Assembly (NCBI GenBank): GCA_021824175.1
Contig: JAKALP010000017.1
Coordinates: 45,660-109,659 of the forward strand
From: Deltaproteobacteria bacterium
GTDB taxonomy: Bacteria; Desulfobacterota; Desulfobacteria; Desulfobacterales; Desulfosarcinaceae
Length of the DNA stretch: 64,000 nucleotides
Direction of reading: 5' to 3'
Positions 1-8,253 of this stretch are shown one piece after another. Each line of letters starts with the position of its first letter. Position 1 is the stretch's first letter. Under the pieces are notes generated by a model. It made no database searches, was not told the origin of the DNA, and saw only the letters and a program-made list of their open reading frames with translations. A program made the translations under genes and the position numbers.

Positions 1-1
1 C

Positions 2-145
2 CCCTTTGGCGCGGCCGGCGTGGGCGAACTGCCCCTGACCAGCTCCCACGTGGCCGTGATCAACGCCATTCACAACGCCTGCGGCGCCCGCGTGCGCCAT
101 CTGCCGGCCTTGCCGGAGAAGGTGTTGGCGGCGATGGGGAAGTAA
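2..145 (+). CDS. Molybdenum hydroxylase (aldehyde oxidoreductase / xanthine dehydrogenase family), C-terminal end
   Basis: Only the last 47 codons lie in the window. They read PFGAAGVGELPL...AVINAIHNACGARV...LPALPEKVLAAMGK and a TAA stop. The G(V/I)GE-x-P run, the AI-x-NAI-x-(D/N)A(C/T)G run and the LP-x-x-PEKVL ending are typical of the C-terminus of Mo-binding subunits of aldehyde oxidoreductases and xanthine dehydrogenases. Known chemistry of the family is hydroxylation of aldehydes or N-heterocycles at a molybdopterin centre. The neighbouring xdhC and Mo-cofactor-like nucleotidyltransferase agree with this. Substrate and N-terminal domains cannot be judged from the fragment. Confidence 0.8.
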   Translation, partial: PFGAAGVGELPLTSSHVAVINAIHNACGARVRHLPALPEKVLAAMGK

Positions 146-188
146 CTGACGGCTGAAGGCTGGAGGCTGAAGAAGTAAATATGAAGAG

Positions 189-240
189 TTTTAAGTCATA
201 AGCTTTAAGTTTAAAGTTAAGGAATTTTTGCGATTGGATT
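189..240. repeat. AT-rich TTTAAAGT-type intergenic repeat, single arm
   Basis: The arm runs through TTTAAGTTTAAAGTTAAGGA and a following CGATT word. The same words recur at about 2970, 20700, 26770, 28960, 54890, 55980 and 58030. No matching inverted arm is visible before the next gene, so this copy is a half-element. Confidence 0.6.
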
Positions 241-241
241 T

Positions 242-267
242 CGTTCCCACGCTCCGGCGTGGGAACG
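242..267. repeat. GTTCCCACGC palindrome
   Basis: CGTTCCCACGC (242-252) pairs perfectly with GCGTGGGAACG (257-267) around a TCCG loop, giving an 11-bp stem. Hairpins of this wording are common intergenic repeats in many bacteria. There is no T-tract, so termination is not implied. Confidence 0.75.
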
Positions 268-283
268 GTTTGTTTCGCGGCCG

Positions 284-320
284 TCAAGCCGTCTCAAAAG
301 ACTTTTTTGAGATGGCTTGA
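284..320 (+). terminator. Hairpin downstream of the Mo hydroxylase gene
   Basis: TCAAGCC (284-290) and TCTCAAAA (292-299) pair with TTTTGAGA and GGCTTGA up to 320, with one internal mismatch and a 3-5 nt loop. The T-run falls inside the stem rather than after it. It could be a terminator or processing hairpin, or one more repeat. With the two repeats above it fills the 306-bp gap before the next gene; no promoter is evident there. Confidence 0.45.
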
Positions 321-451
321 TATCGATTTTCGACATTAACCCGCCCCGGCAGGGGCAACTATTTTTTTGCCTTAATAAAACAAACACTCTGCCAACCCAT
401 TAGTTTCGTAACGGCAAGGGCAAAACAGAGAATAGCTAATCGCAAAAAAAT

Positions 452-2749
452 ATGGAACAATCCGACCTAAAACAATGGGAGCAGCGCTGCATCCAGGAAG
501 AGCCGCCGGAGTGCACGGCGGCCTGCCCCCTGCATGTGGATGCCCGCGCTTTCGTGCGCCACGTCCGCGACGGCCGCTGGCGCGAGGCCTGGCAGACCCT
601 CGCCCGCACCATGCCGCTGGCCGGAGTGCTGGGACGGATCTGCGACGCTCCCTGCCAGGCGCGCTGCAAACGCGGCGAGGTCGGTGATGCCATTCGCATC
701 GGCGCCCTGGAGCGGGTCTGCGTGGCGCAGGCCCAGGAGAACTACCGTTTCACCCCCCTGCCCTCCAAAGGCCAGCGCATTGCCATACTGGGCAGCGGTC
801 TGAGCAGCCTGACCGCGGCCTGGGACCTGATCCGCAAATCCTACGGCGTCACCCTATACGACGCCGGCGACCGGCCGGGCGCCGCGCTGCAGGCCCAACA
901 CGCCCCCATCCTCTCCGGTGACAGCATGACCGCCGAACTGGCCTGGCTGGAGAAGTGGGGTGTTCGCTTTGAAGCTGGCGCGCCGCTGCCAACCCCATCT
1001 TTTTTTCAGCAGACGGTTGAAGAGTTCGATGCCCTCTATCTTGGTCTGGACAGTATCGATTCCGACCAATGGCCGCTGACGCGCAATGCCGAAGGATCGT
1101 TGCAGGTCGACCCCCAAATCTTTACCACCAGCAACCCCAAAGTCTTTGCCGGCGGCCTTACATCTTCCACCATCCTGCGGGCCGCCCAGGGCCGCTGGGT
1201 CGCCACCAGCATGGATCGCTTTCTGCAAAAGGTTTCCCTCACCGCCGGCCGGGAAAAAGAGGGCGCCTTTGCCACCCGTTTGTTCACCAGCCTCGCAGGT
1301 GTCCAGCCCTTGCGCGCCGTTGCCATGGCCGACGCCCAAAGCGGTTATTCGGCCGCCGAAGCAACTGCGGAAGCCGCGCGCTGTCTGAACTGCCAATGCC
1401 TGGAATGCGTCAAGGTCTGCCCCTACTTGGAAGCCTTCGGGGCCTACCCGCGCAAGTACGCCCGGGAAATCTACAACAACGAATCCATTGTCATGGGCAC
1501 GCGCACGGCCAACACCCTGATCAACTCCTGCAGCCTGTGCGGCTTGTGCCAAGCTGTTTGCCCCGAAGATTTCGCCATGCAGGATCTGTGTCTGCAAACC
1601 CGCCGCAGCATGGTGGAAAAAGGCAAGATGCCGGCCTCGGCCCACGAATTCGCCCTGGAAGACATGGCCTTCAGCCAGAGCGACGACTTCTTCCTGGTGC
1701 GCCACGCGCCGGGCCAGAAGCAGAGCAGTCACCTTTTCTTCCCCGGCTGCCAGTTGTGCGCCTCGTCACCCGGCCAGGCCGCCGCGCTGTACGATTATCT
1801 GCGCACCCGGCTCGGCAGCGTGGGCCTGGCCTTGGGCTGCTGCGGCGCGCCCGCCCACTGGGCCGGCCGAAGGGAAGAGAGCGAAAAGATCTTAAATTTG
1901 TGGCAAAAACAATGGGAAGAGATGGGCCGCCCCCAATTCCTGCTGGCCTGCTCCGCTTGCCATCAGATGTTTCGCGAACTGCGGCCCCAGGTGCCGATTC
2001 AATCGGTGTGGGAGACCCTGGCGGCCGTCGGCTTGCCGGAAAGCCCGAATACTTCCCCGAGCGCTTGCCTGGCCATTCACGATCCGTGCACCACGCGCGA
2101 AGCCCTCCACCTTCAAACGGCCGCGCGCCAGGTGCTCGCCGCCGCGGGTATCGCGGCCGAAGAGTTGCCGCTGGGCCAGGAACTGACCGAATGCTGCGGC
2201 TTCGGCGGCCTGATGGCCAATGCCAATCCAAGCCTGGCCCAGGAGGTGACCCGCCGCCGGGCAGCCCTCAGCGCGCATGACTATCTTACCTACTGCGCCA
2301 TGTGCCGCGACCGGCTGGCGGCCGTGGGCAAACGCGCGCTGCACCTGCTGGATCTGATCTTCCCCCCGGCGGGCGAGTCCGATCCGGCGGCCCGGCCCCG
2401 GCCCGGCTGGTCCCAACGCCGGGAAAACCGCGCCCGCTTGAAGCAAATGCTTTTGGAAAAAGTGTGGAGCGAGGCTCCGGTGGCCGGAGCGAATTATGCC
2501 AAAATTAACTTGATGATCTCCGCTGAAGTGCGCAAGCGCCTGGATGAGCGCCGAATTCTCGAAGAAGATCTTCAGCAGACCATCGCCCGGGCCGAAGCCG
2601 GCGGGCCCAGGCTGCGCCATCCGGTCACCGGCCGCCTGCGGGCCGCTTTCCGGCCCCGGCATGTGACCTTCTGGGTGGAGTATGCGCCGATCAAAGAAGG
2701 CTTTGAAGTATTCAATGCCTATTGCCACCGGATGGAAGTCAAATCATGA
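452..2749 (+). CDS. Pyridine nucleotide-disulfide oxidoreductase / dicluster-binding fusion protein (DVU1558-like)
   Basis: This is a 765-aa soluble protein with three parts. The N-terminus resembles the Fe-S domain of GltD (Cys13, CTAAC at 21-25, CDAPCQARC). Next comes an abbreviated flavin/NAD(P) domain beginning AILGSGLSSLTAAW, where the last glycine of the usual GxGxxG is serine and the second nucleotide domain is much shortened. The second half holds two Fe-S Cys groups (CLNCQCLECVKVC and CSLCGLCQAVC) followed by two CCG-type motifs (LGCCGAP, TECCGFGG) as in HdrB/GlpC. An electron-transfer role between a pyridine nucleotide or flavin donor and the Mo hydroxylase is inferred. Its stop overlaps the next ATG (ATGA), so the two are translationally coupled. 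Bound cofactors are not proven. Confidence 0.75.
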   Translation: MEQSDLKQWEQRCIQEEPPECTAACPLHVDARAFVRHVRDGRWREAWQTLARTMPLAGVLGRICDAPCQARCKRGEVGDAIRIGALERVCVAQAQENYRFTPLPSKGQRIAILGSGLSSLTAAWDLIRKSYGVTLYDAGDRPGAALQAQHAPILSGDSMTAELAWLEKWGVRFEAGAPLPTPSFFQQTVEEFDALYLGLDSIDSDQWPLTRNAEGSLQVDPQIFTTSNPKVFAGGLTSSTILRAAQGRWVATSMDRFLQKVSLTAGREKEGAFATRLFTSLAGVQPLRAVAMADAQSGYSAAEATAEAARCLNCQCLECVKVCPYLEAFGAYPRKYAREIYNNESIVMGTRTANTLINSCSLCGLCQAVCPEDFAMQDLCLQTRRSMVEKGKMPASAHEFALEDMAFSQSDDFFLVRHAPGQKQSSHLFFPGCQLCASSPGQAAALYDYLRTRLGSVGLALGCCGAPAHWAGRREESEKILNLWQKQWEEMGRPQFLLACSACHQMFRELRPQVPIQSVWETLAAVGLPESPNTSPSACLAIHDPCTTREALHLQTAARQVLAAAGIAAEELPLGQELTECCGFGGLMANANPSLAQEVTRRRAALSAHDYLTYCAMCRDRLAAVGKRALHLLDLIFPPAGESDPAARPRPGWSQRRENRARLKQMLLEKVWSEAPVAGANYAKINLMISAEVRKRLDERRILEEDLQQTIARAEAGGPRLRHPVTGRLRAAFRPRHVTFWVEYAPIKEGFEVFNAYCHRMEVKS

Positions 2750-2958
2750 AAACCACCGAAGATTGGAGCGAAGAACTATCCTGGCGGTGCGCGGCCTGTG
2801 ACCGTCCCCTGGAAATGGGTCAAGTGACCGTCACCTACATGGAGAACAGCTTCACCACCGATATGCCCCGTTGTAGGCAATGCGGCCAGGTGCTGGTGCC
2901 GGAGGGTTTGGCATTGGGAAAGATGGCGGAGGTAGAAAAGATTTTGGAAGATAAATAG
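2746..2958 (+). CDS. Small CxxC redox/zinc-ribbon protein (DVU1557-like)
   Basis: This 70-aa protein carries two knuckles, CAACDRP and CRQCGQ, about 30 residues apart. They could bind Zn or form a rubredoxin-like Fe site. The start at 2746 was chosen because its ATG overlaps the upstream TGA; an upstream in-frame ATG at 2722 would lie inside the previous gene. Position and size fit the DVU1557 family redox protein found beside the dicluster protein in sulfate reducers. Function is unknown; an electron carrier or scaffold role is inferred from context. Confidence 0.7.
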   Translation: MKTTEDWSEELSWRCAACDRPLEMGQVTVTYMENSFTTDMPRCRQCGQVLVPEGLALGKMAEVEKILEDK

Positions 2959-2967
2959 GATAATAGA

Positions 2968-3076
2968 GAAGTTTAAAGTTTAAAGTGTTAAGATTTAAGT
3001 TAAGGATTGTAGCGATTTGAAAAGTAAAAAGAAAGTATTCCTTTGCTTTAAATTTTGCACTTAGAGCTTCAAACTC
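2968..3076. repeat. AT-rich TTTAAAGT inverted repeat
   Basis: The left arm holds AAGTTTAAAGTTTAAAGT and ends TTAAGGA. The right arm, from about 3039, begins TTCCTTTGCTTTAAA and continues in the complementary wording. Pairing is imperfect. The element fills the gap between the redox protein and the methyltransferase. Confidence 0.55.
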
Positions 3077-3080
3077 TTTT

Positions 3081-3797
3081 ATGCATCTGTCTTTGCCGAT
3101 GAAACAATCAACCAACTTATACGAATCCCAGGCCCTACGCGCCGTTACCGGACCAGCCATCCGGCCAGGCGGGTTGGCCTTGACCGAACGCGCCCTGGCG
3201 CTTTGCGGATTGACAGCCGGGGCGCGGGTTCTGGATGTGGGCTGCGGCGGCGGCGCCACGGTCGCTCATCTGCGCCAAAGCCACGGACTGCGGGCCATGG
3301 GATTGGATCTCTCCTGGATGTTGCTGGCCGAAGGACGGGCGCAACCGGGTTGCCCGCCGCTGGTCCAGGGCCCGGCCGAGATGCTGCCCGTGGCTGACGG
3401 GAAGCTGCAAGCGATCTTTTGCGAGTGTGTGCTCTCCCTGCTTTCTTCGCCCAAATCCGCGCTGGCCGAATGGCATCGCGCCCTGGCCCCGGGTGGACTT
3501 CTGGTGGTGTCGGATCTCTATGCCCGCGCTGGGCAGCTGGAAGACGAGTTATTCAGCGCCCCCGGCCGTTGCTGCCTGGCCGGCGCCGTGGATCGTGATA
3601 CGCTGTTGGAGGGCGTTACTGGGGCGGGTTTTGAGGTCGTGGTGTTCGAAGACCACTCCCCGCTGCTCAAACAACTGGCCGCCCAACTGGTCTGGGCTTA
3701 CGGCTCCCTGGAGACCTTCCGGGCCAGGGCGGGGCTGGGATGTACTTCCCATGGAAACGGACGACCGGGATACTATCTGATGGTGGCGAAAAAATGA
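3081..3797 (+). CDS. Class I SAM-dependent methyltransferase (DVU1556/TrsM-like)
   Basis: This is a 238-aa Rossmann-fold methyltransferase. VLDVGCGGGATV near residue 51 is motif I for S-adenosylmethionine. MGLDLSWMLL and ECVLSLLSSP...WHRALAPGGLLVVSDLYA are motifs II to IV of UbiE-like enzymes. The start is uncertain: ATG 3081 and ATG 3099 both lack a good Shine-Dalgarno. The stop overlaps the ATG of the C-GCAxxG-C-C gene. The family is known to me as a fixed partner of TrsS radical SAM proteins, and its substrate is undescribed. Action on a small-molecule cofactor or on a cysteine-rich partner is an inference. Confidence 0.75.
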   Translation: MHLSLPMKQSTNLYESQALRAVTGPAIRPGGLALTERALALCGLTAGARVLDVGCGGGATVAHLRQSHGLRAMGLDLSWMLLAEGRAQPGCPPLVQGPAEMLPVADGKLQAIFCECVLSLLSSPKSALAEWHRALAPGGLLVVSDLYARAGQLEDELFSAPGRCCLAGAVDRDTLLEGVTGAGFEVVVFEDHSPLLKQLAAQLVWAYGSLETFRARAGLGCTSHGNGRPGYYLMVAKK

Positions 3798-4228
3798 ACG
3801 ATCTGATGCTGCGCATGTTGCGCTGGGGCCAACAAGGATATAGCTGCGCCCAAATTCTCCTGCTCCTAGGCTTGGAAGACAGACATGAAACCAACCCCGG
3901 TCTGGTGCGCGCCATGGCCGGCCTGGCGTACGGGTGCGGCACCGGCCAGGCCGCCTGCGGCGCCTGGACCGGCGGCAGTTGCCTGCTGGCCTATCTGGCC
4001 AAAAGCGAAGGCGCCGAAGAACGACCGGTGGAAATTCTATCCAGCATGCTCCAGGAACTCTCCGACTGGTTCATGAACCGCGTGGGCCAGGCCCATGGCG
4101 GCATTGCCTGTGAAGTCATTGTCGGAGAGAACGGCCCGGCCGCGGCCCGCCAGACCTGTAGCGCCATCGTGGCCGAGACCTATGCCAAAGTCATGGGGAT
4201 ATTGGCGGCCAATGGTCTGGAGATCTGA
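3794..4228 (+). CDS. C-GCAxxG-C-C family protein (DVU1555-like)
   Basis: This is a 144-aa protein with the family pattern: a Cys in GQQGYSCAQ, then GCGTGQAACGAWTGGSC, and later single Cys residues (IACEVIV, RQTCSAI). These conserved cysteines probably bind a metal or an Fe-S cluster; the biochemical role of the family is not established. ATG 3794 overlaps the previous TGA, which decides the start over an in-frame ATG at 3740 inside the methyltransferase gene. It lies in the operon directly before the radical SAM gene and may be an electron donor or a modified protein substrate. Confidence 0.75.
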   Translation: MNDLMLRMLRWGQQGYSCAQILLLLGLEDRHETNPGLVRAMAGLAYGCGTGQAACGAWTGGSCLLAYLAKSEGAEERPVEILSSMLQELSDWFMNRVGQAHGGIACEVIVGENGPAAARQTCSAIVAETYAKVMGILAANGLEI

Positions 4229-4277
4229 ATTGCGGTACACAAGGTCGGAAATATTTGGCATGTATTTTATAAAAGGT

Positions 4278-4342
4278 CACCATAGAGAAGAGGGCTCAGA
4301 GAAAAGAATTATCTCTCCTCTGAGGCCTCTGTGTTCTCTGTA
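4278..4342. repeat. AGAG/CTCTGTG-word inverted repeat
   Basis: The left arm, about 4278-4302, is CATAGAGAAGAGGGCTCAGA-like. The right arm, about 4316-4342, is the imperfect complement running CCTCTGAGGCCTCTGTG. It lies in the 147-bp gap ahead of the radical SAM gene and belongs to the same class of word-repeat palindromes as the element at 45114. Confidence 0.45.
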
Positions 4343-4375
4343 GTGAGAATATCTTGGAAATAGCGTAGTATTCGC

Positions 4376-5761
4376 ATGAGCCAATATCCCACCCAAAGTC
4401 TTTGCCCCATCTGCCTGGCGCGCATTCCAGCCCAAAGGGTTTGGCGCGGTCAGGAAGTATTTCTGGAGAAGCATTGCGCGGCCCATGGCTTCTTTCAGAC
4501 CGTGATCTGGAAGGGCGCACCGGCTATGGCCGGCTGGCATAGGCCCAAGCTCTCCTCCCGACCGGCTGAGGCGGAACACGGAGCGAAGCAAGATTGCCCC
4601 TTTGACTGCGGCTTGTGCCCGAAGCATGCGCAGCGCTCGTGCACCGTGATTCTGGAAGTGACCCAACGCTGCGACCTCGGCTGCCCGGTATGCTACGCCG
4701 CCTCCGGACCTAAGGGGGACGATCCGTCCCCGGCGGTCGTGGCCGGCTGGTTCGAGCGGCTGGGCCAAACCAGCCCAGGCGCCAATATCCAGCTTTCTGG
4801 CGGCGAACCCACCCTGCGCGACGATCTGCCCGCGCTGGTGGAGCTGGGCCGCCGGGCCGGTTTCGAGTTCATTCAGATCAACACCAACGGCCTTCGCCTG
4901 GCCCGCGAACCCGGCTATGCCCAAGCCCTCAAGAATGCGGGCGCCGCTTCAGTATTTTTGCAGTTCGATGGGGTCAACGACGATGTCTACCGTTGGCTGC
5001 GCGGCCGGGCCTTGTGGGAAATCAAACAGGCGGCCGTGGCGGCCTGCGCCCTGGCCGGCCTGGGCGTGGTGCTGGTGCCCACCCTGGTGCCGGGCGTCAA
5101 CACCCATGCGGTGGGTGCTATCCTTGAGGCGGCCCTGGCCTGGTATCCCGCGGTGCGCGGCGTGCACTTCCAGCCCATGAGCTATTTCGGCCGCCATCCG
5201 GGCCGGCCCACTGACAGCCGGCGCCTGACCCTGCCTGAGCTGATGCACGCCATCGAGACCCAGAGCGACGGCTGGTTCAAGGTCGAACATTTCCGGCCGC
5301 CGGGATGCGAGCATGCCCTGTGCTCCTTTCATGCCCAGTATCTGCTTTCCGAACATGGCCGGCCCAGGCCCCTGCACCCCCTGCCCATGGCCGGCCAAAG
5401 CGTTGCACCCATCAAGGCCGAAGAAGGCGCCCGGCGGGCCATTGACTTTGTCGCCCGGCAGTGGGCCGCGCCGTTATCCGGCAGTACCGCCGCCTCCGGG
5501 CCTTCATGCGCGTGTAAAGAGAAGATTCCAGAAAGCAGTAATACTTCCCCAAAGAATTCTATCTCCTTGGACGATTTTCTGGCCGCGGCCCAATCGCGCA
5601 CCTTCTGCGTTTCAGCCATGGCCTTCCAGGATGTCTGGAACCTGGATCTGGAACGGGTGCAAGGCTGCTGCATCCATGTGCTGGCCGGCGATGGCCGCCT
5701 GATCCCATTTTGTCTCTACAATCTGACGGCCGCGGACGGCCGCGCCCTGTACCGGCCATGA
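4376..5761 (+). CDS. trsS: Radical SAM protein of the TrsS family
   Basis: This is a 461-aa protein. The radical SAM [4Fe-4S] motif CX3CX2C is Cys99, Cys103 and Cys106 (RCDLGCPVC), followed by QLSGGEPTLRDDL, the SAM-binding GGE region. Extra Cys groups lie before it (CPIC at 10-13, CPFDCGLCPKH from 74) and after it (PPGCEHALCSFH), suggesting additional clusters or a Zn site. From memory the family is called '(seleno)protein TrsS' because some members carry selenocysteine; here all these positions are ordinary Cys codons. The start lacks a clear Shine-Dalgarno. Its TGA overlaps the ATG of the CoA ligase. The reaction is unknown. Neighbours imply a modification step serving the Mo hydroxylase. 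Confidence 0.8.
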   Translation: MSQYPTQSLCPICLARIPAQRVWRGQEVFLEKHCAAHGFFQTVIWKGAPAMAGWHRPKLSSRPAEAEHGAKQDCPFDCGLCPKHAQRSCTVILEVTQRCDLGCPVCYAASGPKGDDPSPAVVAGWFERLGQTSPGANIQLSGGEPTLRDDLPALVELGRRAGFEFIQINTNGLRLAREPGYAQALKNAGAASVFLQFDGVNDDVYRWLRGRALWEIKQAAVAACALAGLGVVLVPTLVPGVNTHAVGAILEAALAWYPAVRGVHFQPMSYFGRHPGRPTDSRRLTLPELMHAIETQSDGWFKVEHFRPPGCEHALCSFHAQYLLSEHGRPRPLHPLPMAGQSVAPIKAEEGARRAIDFVARQWAAPLSGSTAASGPSCACKEKIPESSNTSPKNSISLDDFLAAAQSRTFCVSAMAFQDVWNLDLERVQGCCIHVLAGDGRLIPFCLYNLTAADGRALYRP

Positions 5762-7092
5762 CCGCCCCGGCGCGCACACCTTTGGATGCCTGGATCAGCG
5801 CCCGTATCGGCCTGCCAAAGGGTCGCGCGTTGAACAGCGAATGCCTGGCCGCCTGGCAATTGGCGCGGCTCAACGAGACGCTGGCCTTTGCCGCGGCCCA
5901 CAGCCCGTTCTACCAGCGGCAGGGGGCGGGACGATTCGCCCCGCGACTAACGCGCCTGGAAGAAATCGCCACCCTGCCGTTTACTACTTCCCAGACCCTG
6001 CGCGACGAACCGCTGCAACTGCTCTGTGTCTCCCAGAGCGCCGTGGCCCGCGCCGTGACCTTGCGCACCTCGGGCACCACGGGCGAGCCCAAGCGCATCT
6101 TCTTCAGCCAGGAAGATCTGGAGGCCACCATTGATTTCTTCCATCACGGCATGTCTACCCTGGTTCTTCCCGGTCAGCGTGTATTGATTCTGCTGCCCGG
6201 AGAACTACCCGACAGCGTGGGCGATCTGCTGCGCCGGGGGCTGGCCCGCATGGAAGTCATCGGAATTGTCCATGGCCCGGTGGCGGACCCCGGCCTCGTG
6301 CTTCAGATCATCAAAGAACAGCACATTGACAGCCTGGTGGGCATTCCCGCGCAAGTATTGGCCCTGGCGCGCCATGCCCAGGGCGCTGACCTGGGCCGGG
6401 AGCGGATCCGCAGCGTTTTGCTCAGCACCGATTATGTGCCGCGGTCCATTGTGGCCGCCATCCAGCACGCTTGGGACTGCGACGCATTTCAGCATTACGG
6501 CATGACCGAGATGGGCTATGGCGGCGGCGTGGAATGTGCGGCCCATGAGGGGTATCATCTGCGCGAAGCGGATTTGTATTTCGAGATTATTGACCCAGCC
6601 ACGCAGCGCCCAGTGCTTTCCGGCCAGGAGGGCGAAGTGGTCTTCACAACCCTGGGCCGCCGGGCCATGCCCCTTATTCGCTATCGCACCGGGGATCTGG
6701 CGGCCTGGATCAAAGCCCCCTGCCCCTGCGGCTCGGCGTTGCGGCGCATGGCCTGGGTGCGCGGCAGAAGACAGGAACAGCTCGCCATGGCCGATGGCCT
6801 GGCGCTGAGCATCACCCATTTGGATGAAGTCCTTTTTGCTTTGCCGGAAGTTCTCGACTATCGAGTAGTAGTCCAGCACCAAAACAGCGATGATCATTTG
6901 CGAATTACCTTAATGGCGAACAAGGAGGACCGCCGGCTGCCCTTACGGGCCGCGGGCGAGGTCGCCCAGATCCCAGCCATCAGAACCGCCGCGGCCAAAG
7001 GGCTATTGACCGTGGACCCCATTGAAGTAGAATTGGCGCCGGGATCGGCCGCGCCGCCGGTCAAGCGCATGATGAAGGAGAAATGCATATGA
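5758..7092 (+). CDS. AMP-dependent CoA ligase, PaaK-like (DVU1553-like)
   Basis: This is a 444-aa adenylate-forming enzyme related to phenylacetate-CoA ligases. LRTSGTTGEPKRIFFS is the AMP-binding P-loop, HYGMTEMGYGGG the A5 motif and IRYRTGDLAAW the A8 region. The length matches PaaK (about 430 aa). The start at 5758 is set by the ATGA overlap with trsS; an in-frame ATG at 5710 lies inside that gene. Homologous members accompany TrsS clusters, and the acid they activate is not known. Cytoplasmic activation of a carboxylate made or used by the Mo hydroxylase is a reasonable inference. Confidence 0.8.
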   Translation: MTAPARTPLDAWISARIGLPKGRALNSECLAAWQLARLNETLAFAAAHSPFYQRQGAGRFAPRLTRLEEIATLPFTTSQTLRDEPLQLLCVSQSAVARAVTLRTSGTTGEPKRIFFSQEDLEATIDFFHHGMSTLVLPGQRVLILLPGELPDSVGDLLRRGLARMEVIGIVHGPVADPGLVLQIIKEQHIDSLVGIPAQVLALARHAQGADLGRERIRSVLLSTDYVPRSIVAAIQHAWDCDAFQHYGMTEMGYGGGVECAAHEGYHLREADLYFEIIDPATQRPVLSGQEGEVVFTTLGRRAMPLIRYRTGDLAAWIKAPCPCGSALRRMAWVRGRRQEQLAMADGLALSITHLDEVLFALPEVLDYRVVVQHQNSDDHLRITLMANKEDRRLPLRAAGEVAQIPAIRTAAAKGLLTVDPIEVELAPGSAAPPVKRMMKEKCI

Positions 7093-8156
7093 AGACCCTT
7101 GCGTCAACCGCATTGCAATGGCTCCATCAAGGAATGCCCCTGGTGCTGGCCAAAATCACCAGCCAACAGGGGTCGACGCCGCGAACCGCCGGCACCCAGA
7201 TGATCATCGGAGCTGACGGCCGCTATGCCGGCACCATCGGCGGCGGTTTGCTGGAAGCCAAGGTGATCGCCCAAAGCCGCGCCCTGCTGCCGTCGGGCCA
7301 GGCGCGCTTTGAACGCTTTGACTTGGGCCATGCCGATGTGGCCAGCATGGACATGATCTGCGGCGGCGGCCTGGAAATTTTGCTCGATCCCATCGCGCCC
7401 CTGCCGGAGAATATCGCGTTGCTGGCGCAGTGGGACCGTATGCTGACGCAATCCACGGAAGGGGCCTTGGTGATCGCCATCCGCCGCGTCGGCCAGGAGA
7501 TTGCGCAAATTCATCATGCCCTGATCCGCGACGATGGTTCGGTGGAGGGCTATCTACCACTGACCCCCACGGCGGTGGCGGACCTGGTCAGGGCCGGCCG
7601 GAAGGCCAGGGCCATGACATCGATTGAGTCGGAGAATTACTTCTTAATCCTGGAACCGATTCACCGGCCGGAAAGCGCCTACATTCTGGGAGCCGGCCAT
7701 GTGGCCCAACCCACGGCCCATATGGCCGCCCTGCTGGGGTTCCAGGTGATTGTGCTGGACGACCGGGCCGAGTTTGCCAATCGCGATCGATTTCCCGACG
7801 CTCATCAGGTGCGCGTGCTGGCCAATTTCGAAAATCCCTTTGCCGGATTTGAGGTGGATCAAAGCAGCTATATTGTCATCGTCACCCGCGGGCATCTGTA
7901 CGACAAGGTGGTGCTGGCCCAGGCCCTGCGCACCAAGGCCGGTTATATCGGCATGATCGGCTCGCGCCGCAAGCGCGACGCCATCTTCCACCGGCTGAGG
8001 AACGAAGGCTTCGGCGAAGAAGATCTGCGGCGGGTGCATGCGCCCATCGGCCTGAACATCGGCGCTGAAACACCGGAAGAGATCGCGGTGAGCATTGTGG
8101 GGGAGATGGTTGCGGTGAGAAGAAGTGGGAAGTCTAAAGTGAAAAGTCTAAAGTAG
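7089..8156 (+). CDS. xdhC: XdhC family Mo-hydroxylase maturation protein
   Basis: This 355-aa protein has the two XdhC/CoxI parts. The N-terminal part contains SQQGSTPRTAGTQM and GTIGGGLLEAKV. The C-terminal NAD(P)-like Rossmann part contains AYILGAGHVAQPTAHMAALLGF and GMIGSRRKRDAIFHRL. XdhC binds molybdopterin, helps its sulfuration and delivers it to xanthine dehydrogenase-type enzymes, which fits the Mo hydroxylase at the head of the operon. ATG 7089 overlaps the upstream TGA and is about 9 nt after AAGGAG; ATG 7083 is in frame but too close to it. Confidence 0.88.
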   Translation: MKTLASTALQWLHQGMPLVLAKITSQQGSTPRTAGTQMIIGADGRYAGTIGGGLLEAKVIAQSRALLPSGQARFERFDLGHADVASMDMICGGGLEILLDPIAPLPENIALLAQWDRMLTQSTEGALVIAIRRVGQEIAQIHHALIRDDGSVEGYLPLTPTAVADLVRAGRKARAMTSIESENYFLILEPIHRPESAYILGAGHVAQPTAHMAALLGFQVIVLDDRAEFANRDRFPDAHQVRVLANFENPFAGFEVDQSSYIVIVTRGHLYDKVVLAQALRTKAGYIGMIGSRRKRDAIFHRLRNEGFGEEDLRRVHAPIGLNIGAETPEEIAVSIVGEMVAVRRSGKSKVKSLK

Positions 8157-8201
8157 GGTGCGCTTCGCGCACCGCATTTTGTGGTGTGCGAAGCGCACCC
8201 T
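8155..8201. repeat. GTGCGCTTCGC palindrome
   Basis: AGGGTGCGCTTCGC (8155-8168) pairs perfectly with GCGAAGCGCACCCT (8188-8201). An inner CACC/GGTG extends the stem around an AT-rich loop. The left arm overlaps the last bases of xdhC. There is no T-tract, so it looks like a REP-type repeat rather than a terminator. Confidence 0.7.
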
Positions 8202-8253
8202 ACGGTTTACTGAATATGCTTTTAATCAATAACCGCAAGCGCGGTGGCAAACC

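Noticed and set aside
854..1732. A 292-aa open frame on the minus strand inside the dicluster protein gene
   Set aside because: It is a GC-rich shadow of the plus-strand gene, with no recognisable domain. The plus strand has clear Fe-S and CCG motifs.
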